7,649 nucleotides of DNA from Actinobacteria bacterium ADurb.Bin346 (GTDB lineage Bacteria; Actinomycetota; Humimicrobiia; Humimicrobiales; Humimicrobiaceae), in contig MWAX01000087.1 in NCBI GenBank assembly GCA_002068775.1, positions 1 through 7,649 on the forward strand. Reading direction: 5' to 3'. The translations under genes and the position numbers were made by a program. The stretch's first letter is position 1; each line of letters opens with the position of its first letter. The notes under the pieces were generated by a model. The model did not search any database. It had not been told where the DNA came from and saw nothing but the letters and a program-made list of their open reading frames with translations. Positions 5,698-7,649 of the stretch are shown piece by piece.

Positions 5698-5709
5698 GTA
5701 ATAAAAGAT

Positions 5710-5742
5710 GAAATAAAAAGCAGGAAAGAAAAATCATCTTTC
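5710..5742 (-). terminator. Weak candidate terminator after the LCP gene
   Basis: GAAAGA (5742-5737) and TCTTTC (5729-5724) form a 6-bp stem with a 7-nt loop, followed after CTGC by TTTTTATTT (5719-5711). The stem is AT-rich and set back from the T-run, so efficiency is doubtful. It is the best candidate between the LCP stop codon (5776) and the tRNA promoter. Confidence 0.35.
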
Positions 5743-5775
5743 AGAGACTATGGTCAATTCCCGCCATATTAAATA

Positions 5776-7275
5776 TTACTGGTTTTTTACATCTTCAAAA
5801 AGCTCTTCAGTTGCTTCTTTATCATACACCACTGCGCTTGCATTGCCGATTGTCTGCGGCCATGAAGGTATGCCGGTTATTTCAATATCGTTTGCTTTTA
5901 TCTGTCCAAGCACCGGAAGCAATCTAAGGATATCCATAAAACTTAAATCAGTCCAGGTATATTTCAGCAGGTAATTTATAAATAGCGGCATTGCTGCTAT
6001 GCGCTCGAAGCTGCTTTTCTGGTCAAGAAGAGCAACTATTATTTTTGCAGCTTCCCTCTCTCTTGCAAACGCTCCTCCCTGCGTGGTGCCGTCGCCGGAT
6101 CTGTGCCTGTTTCGCGCCAGGGCAAGCGCAGTTTTTCCGTCAAGGTGATGGACGCCTTTGGTAAGATAACATCCGGAAAAATCATCATGAAGGTCTTCCC
6201 CAACTTCAATTGTCACACCGCCAAGGAAATCTATAAGCGGAATAAAACCGTCAAAATCAGTGATTATATAATTGTCTATTTCAAGCCCTGTAAGTTGTTC
6301 GATTGTCCGGACGGTCAGGTCATTTCCGCCAACTGCATGGGCGCCATTTATTTTATTTTCTCCATGCCCTGGAATATCCACCCATGTATCCCTCGGAATA
6401 GTAACTGCAGTGCCTTTACCTGCATCAGGATTAAGATGAAGTACGATTATAATATCGGTCCTGCCGTTCACCCTTCCTCCGGGTCTTCCCATTCCGCTGT
6501 CGTCACCAAGTATTAGAATGTTCACTGCAGAATTTTTATCCTTCTGTTTCTGTTTTTTAACCTGGCTGTCCAGTTTAAAACCGGATACAAAATTTTTAAA
6601 AGTCTGCTGAGCTCCTGAGCTGGAAATTCCTTTTCCTATATATTTTATAGCGTAGATGTAATTGCCTGACCTGATAAATGTGAAGCAGTCAACACATTTT
6701 ATTTTCTCATATCCTGAATCACTGTCAAGACTGCTTTCATATTCATAGCTTATGAATGTTGCATCATTGTTATTGATTGTGACATTGCCATCATTCAGCA
6801 TGTTTACTGTCCGGTCACCTTCCAGTATTAAATTATACATGGCCACAACGCTTTCATCATCTCGTGCATCTTCGTTGTTTGATACATCGTCGACAAAAAT
6901 GAATATGCTTTCTGCTTTACTGCTGATGCTGTTGCTGTTTTTAATCAAAACCCTTGCCCCTTTACCGCTTTCATAAAGAGTCCAGCTGTCGGGACATATA
7001 AAAGAATAATTTTCAAAATCCTCTGAGCTGCTCACATAGTAATTTTTATGCTCTTCTTCATTAATTGCAGGTGCCGTTTTTTCTGCAGATTCCTGGCTGT
7101 CCTGCTCTGCTGAAGAAACAGCGGAAGCAGATTCCTTACCGCTGTCGTCCATTTGACCCTGATTTGAGCAGCTCCAGACAAAAGGCAGTGTTGCCAGTAT
7201 GACCACAATTATTGCTGAGCAAACAGAATTCATGGTAACTGAATGTATCTTATTTTTTAATGACATTTTGCTCAT
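5776..7275 (-). CDS. LytR-CpsA-Psr family protein, probable lipoprotein with an extra N-terminal domain
   Basis: LCP proteins work outside the membrane, moving glycopolymers such as teichoic acids or capsule from an undecaprenyl-pyrophosphate carrier to peptidoglycan or proteins. Residues 1-35 form a signal: basic start, then a hydrophobic stretch (about 18-34) ending VWSC. C36 may be a lipidation site, although W at -2 is atypical. A Ser/Glu/Asp-rich linker follows (37-77). Residues about 86-235 form a separate domain beginning NYSFICPDSW and ending TFKNFVSGFKL; its pattern recalls PsbP/DUF1795-type folds. The LCP core is about 251-420: VNILILGDDSG, GRTD (271-274), TIPRDTW (R295), NKIN (K308), TDFDGF, LARNRH (R388, R390) and FARERE (R405, R407), the conserved acidic and arginine residues that bind Mg2+ and pyrophosphate. 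AGGAA lies 7 nt before the ATG; M4 is an alternative start. The 499 residues exceed typical LCP proteins (300-400) because of the added domain. I see no clear promoter upstream. Confidence 0.9.
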   Translation of the reverse strand: MSKMSLKNKIHSVTMNSVCSAIIVVILATLPFVWSCSNQGQMDDSGKESASAVSSAEQDSQESAEKTAPAINEEEHKNYYVSSSEDFENYSFICPDSWTLYESGKGARVLIKNSNSISSKAESIFIFVDDVSNNEDARDDESVVAMYNLILEGDRTVNMLNDGNVTINNNDATFISYEYESSLDSDSGYEKIKCVDCFTFIRSGNYIYAIKYIGKGISSSGAQQTFKNFVSGFKLDSQVKKQKQKDKNSAVNILILGDDSGMGRPGGRVNGRTDIIIVLHLNPDAGKGTAVTIPRDTWVDIPGHGENKINGAHAVGGNDLTVRTIEQLTGLEIDNYIITDFDGFIPLIDFLGGVTIEVGEDLHDDFSGCYLTKGVHHLDGKTALALARNRHRSGDGTTQGGAFAREREAAKIIVALLDQKSSFERIAAMPLFINYLLKYTWTDLSFMDILRLLPVLGQIKANDIEITGIPSWPQTIGNASAVVYDKEATEELFEDVKNQ

Positions 7276-7384
7276 AATAGATTTCCTGCCTTCCGGTTTT
7301 TTTCTAAAAAAATAAATTCACAGTTAAAAAGTAAACATGGAATTATTTCCCGATAAGAATAGCAAAAAAAGACAATAAAATGAA

Positions 7385-7413
7385 TTGAATACTTTTATCT
7401 CTGATTCTATAAT
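7385..7413 (+). promoter_or_regulatory. Sigma70-type promoter for the divergent right-edge gene
   Basis: TTGAAT (7385-7390) and a perfect TATAAT (7408-7413) are 17 nt apart, the ideal spacing. The start would be near 7420, giving a 5' leader of about 110 nt before the ATG at 7529. The rest of the 253-nt spacer between the two divergent genes shows nothing else that I can support apart from a short GACC/GGTC hairpin near 7437-7449. Confidence 0.6.
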
Positions 7414-7528
7414 TACCATAAAACATTTTTGCTTGGACCCTGCCGGTCATTTATTTAACTGATGGCAATATTTTAAGATACTAAAAATGTGACAATTATA
7501 TTTTTACCGTACAGACTGGAGACTTTCA

Positions 7529-7649
7529 ATGGATGAAAAGAGTAAAAAAGGTATTTCAAAAGACCATGATTATTTTCTGTTCCTTGGAGCAGACGAGAAA
7601 ATAGTTTTTGAAGCTAAAGGAGTTTTAGGCAATATTATTGAAGGCAATC
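7529..7649 (+). CDS. N-terminal fragment of an unrecognised protein (runs off right edge)
   Basis: Only 40 codons are visible, with no stop before the edge. GGAG (7518-7521) lies 7 nt before the ATG, and a TTGAAT-17-TATAAT promoter lies further upstream, which supports a real gene. The N-terminus is Lys/Asp-rich (MDEKSKKGISKDHD) and then becomes more hydrophobic: YFLFLGADEKIVFEAKG. No signal peptide, membrane segment or family motif is evident, and I assign no function. It is divergent from the LCP gene. A competing ATG at 7533 in another frame closes after 23 codons and is rejected. Confidence 0.65.
   Translation, partial: MDEKSKKGISKDHDYFLFLGADEKIVFEAKGVLGNIIEGN

Noticed and set aside
6103..6516. 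Plus-strand open frame of 137 codons over the LCP domain
   Set aside because: It is antisense to the conserved LCP catalytic motifs, with no ribosome binding site or family match.
7437..7449. GACC/GGTC hairpin in the divergent spacer, considered as a terminator or operator
   Set aside because: It has only four base pairs with a 5-nt loop and no T-run, which is not distinguishable from chance.

Overview
This window is a housekeeping translation-gene region. Nearly everything reads leftward (minus strand); one gene fragment at the right edge is divergent. By eye the DNA is AT-rich, roughly 35-40% G+C. Three things suggest a monoderm (Gram-positive-type) bacterium: a LytR-CpsA-Psr (LCP) cell-envelope ligase, a threonyl-tRNA synthetase that lacks the usual N-terminal TGS domain, and AT-rich spacers with sigma70-type promoters. 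I cannot name the taxon from sequence alone; low-GC Firmicutes or an uncultured Actinomycetota/Chloroflexota-type lineage are both conceivable.

In transcription order (right to left), the minus strand carries five blocks. First is an LCP-family protein (5776-7275) with an unusual extra N-terminal domain. Second is a tRNA-Gly(GCC) gene (5508-5583) with a good promoter abutted by a small degenerate tandem repeat. Third is thrS (3700-5457), only 50 nt after the tRNA. Fourth is an uncharacterised radical SAM protein (2103-3446). Fifth is infC-rpmI-rplT-pheS (1802 down past position 1), encoding IF3, L35, L20 and the alpha subunit of phenylalanyl-tRNA synthetase. pheS runs off the left edge. Apart from the radical SAM gene, this is the same order and orientation as the enterobacterial thrS-infC-rpmI-rplT-pheST cluster.

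The most information-dense non-coding region is the 300-nt gap between the radical SAM gene and infC (1803-2102). It holds a weak terminator overlapping the radical SAM stop codon, a well-formed promoter, a possible second -10 box, a strong hairpin, an intrinsic terminator upstream of the start (a likely attenuator), and a strong ribosome binding site serving an AUU initiator. The latter parts fit classical feedback control: IF3 acting on its own AUU start, and L20 or a related signal acting on the leader. The other gaps (3447-3699, 5584-5775 and 7276-7528, each under 300 nt) hold only candidate promoters, hairpins and the repeat.

At the right edge, a divergent gene starts at 7529 on the plus strand behind a TTGAAT-17-TATAAT promoter. 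Only 40 codons are visible and I do not recognise it.

I see no CRISPR array, transposase, integrase, toxin-antitoxin pair or obvious defence system. The least explained items are the radical SAM protein between thrS and infC, the composite LCP protein, and the infC leader.
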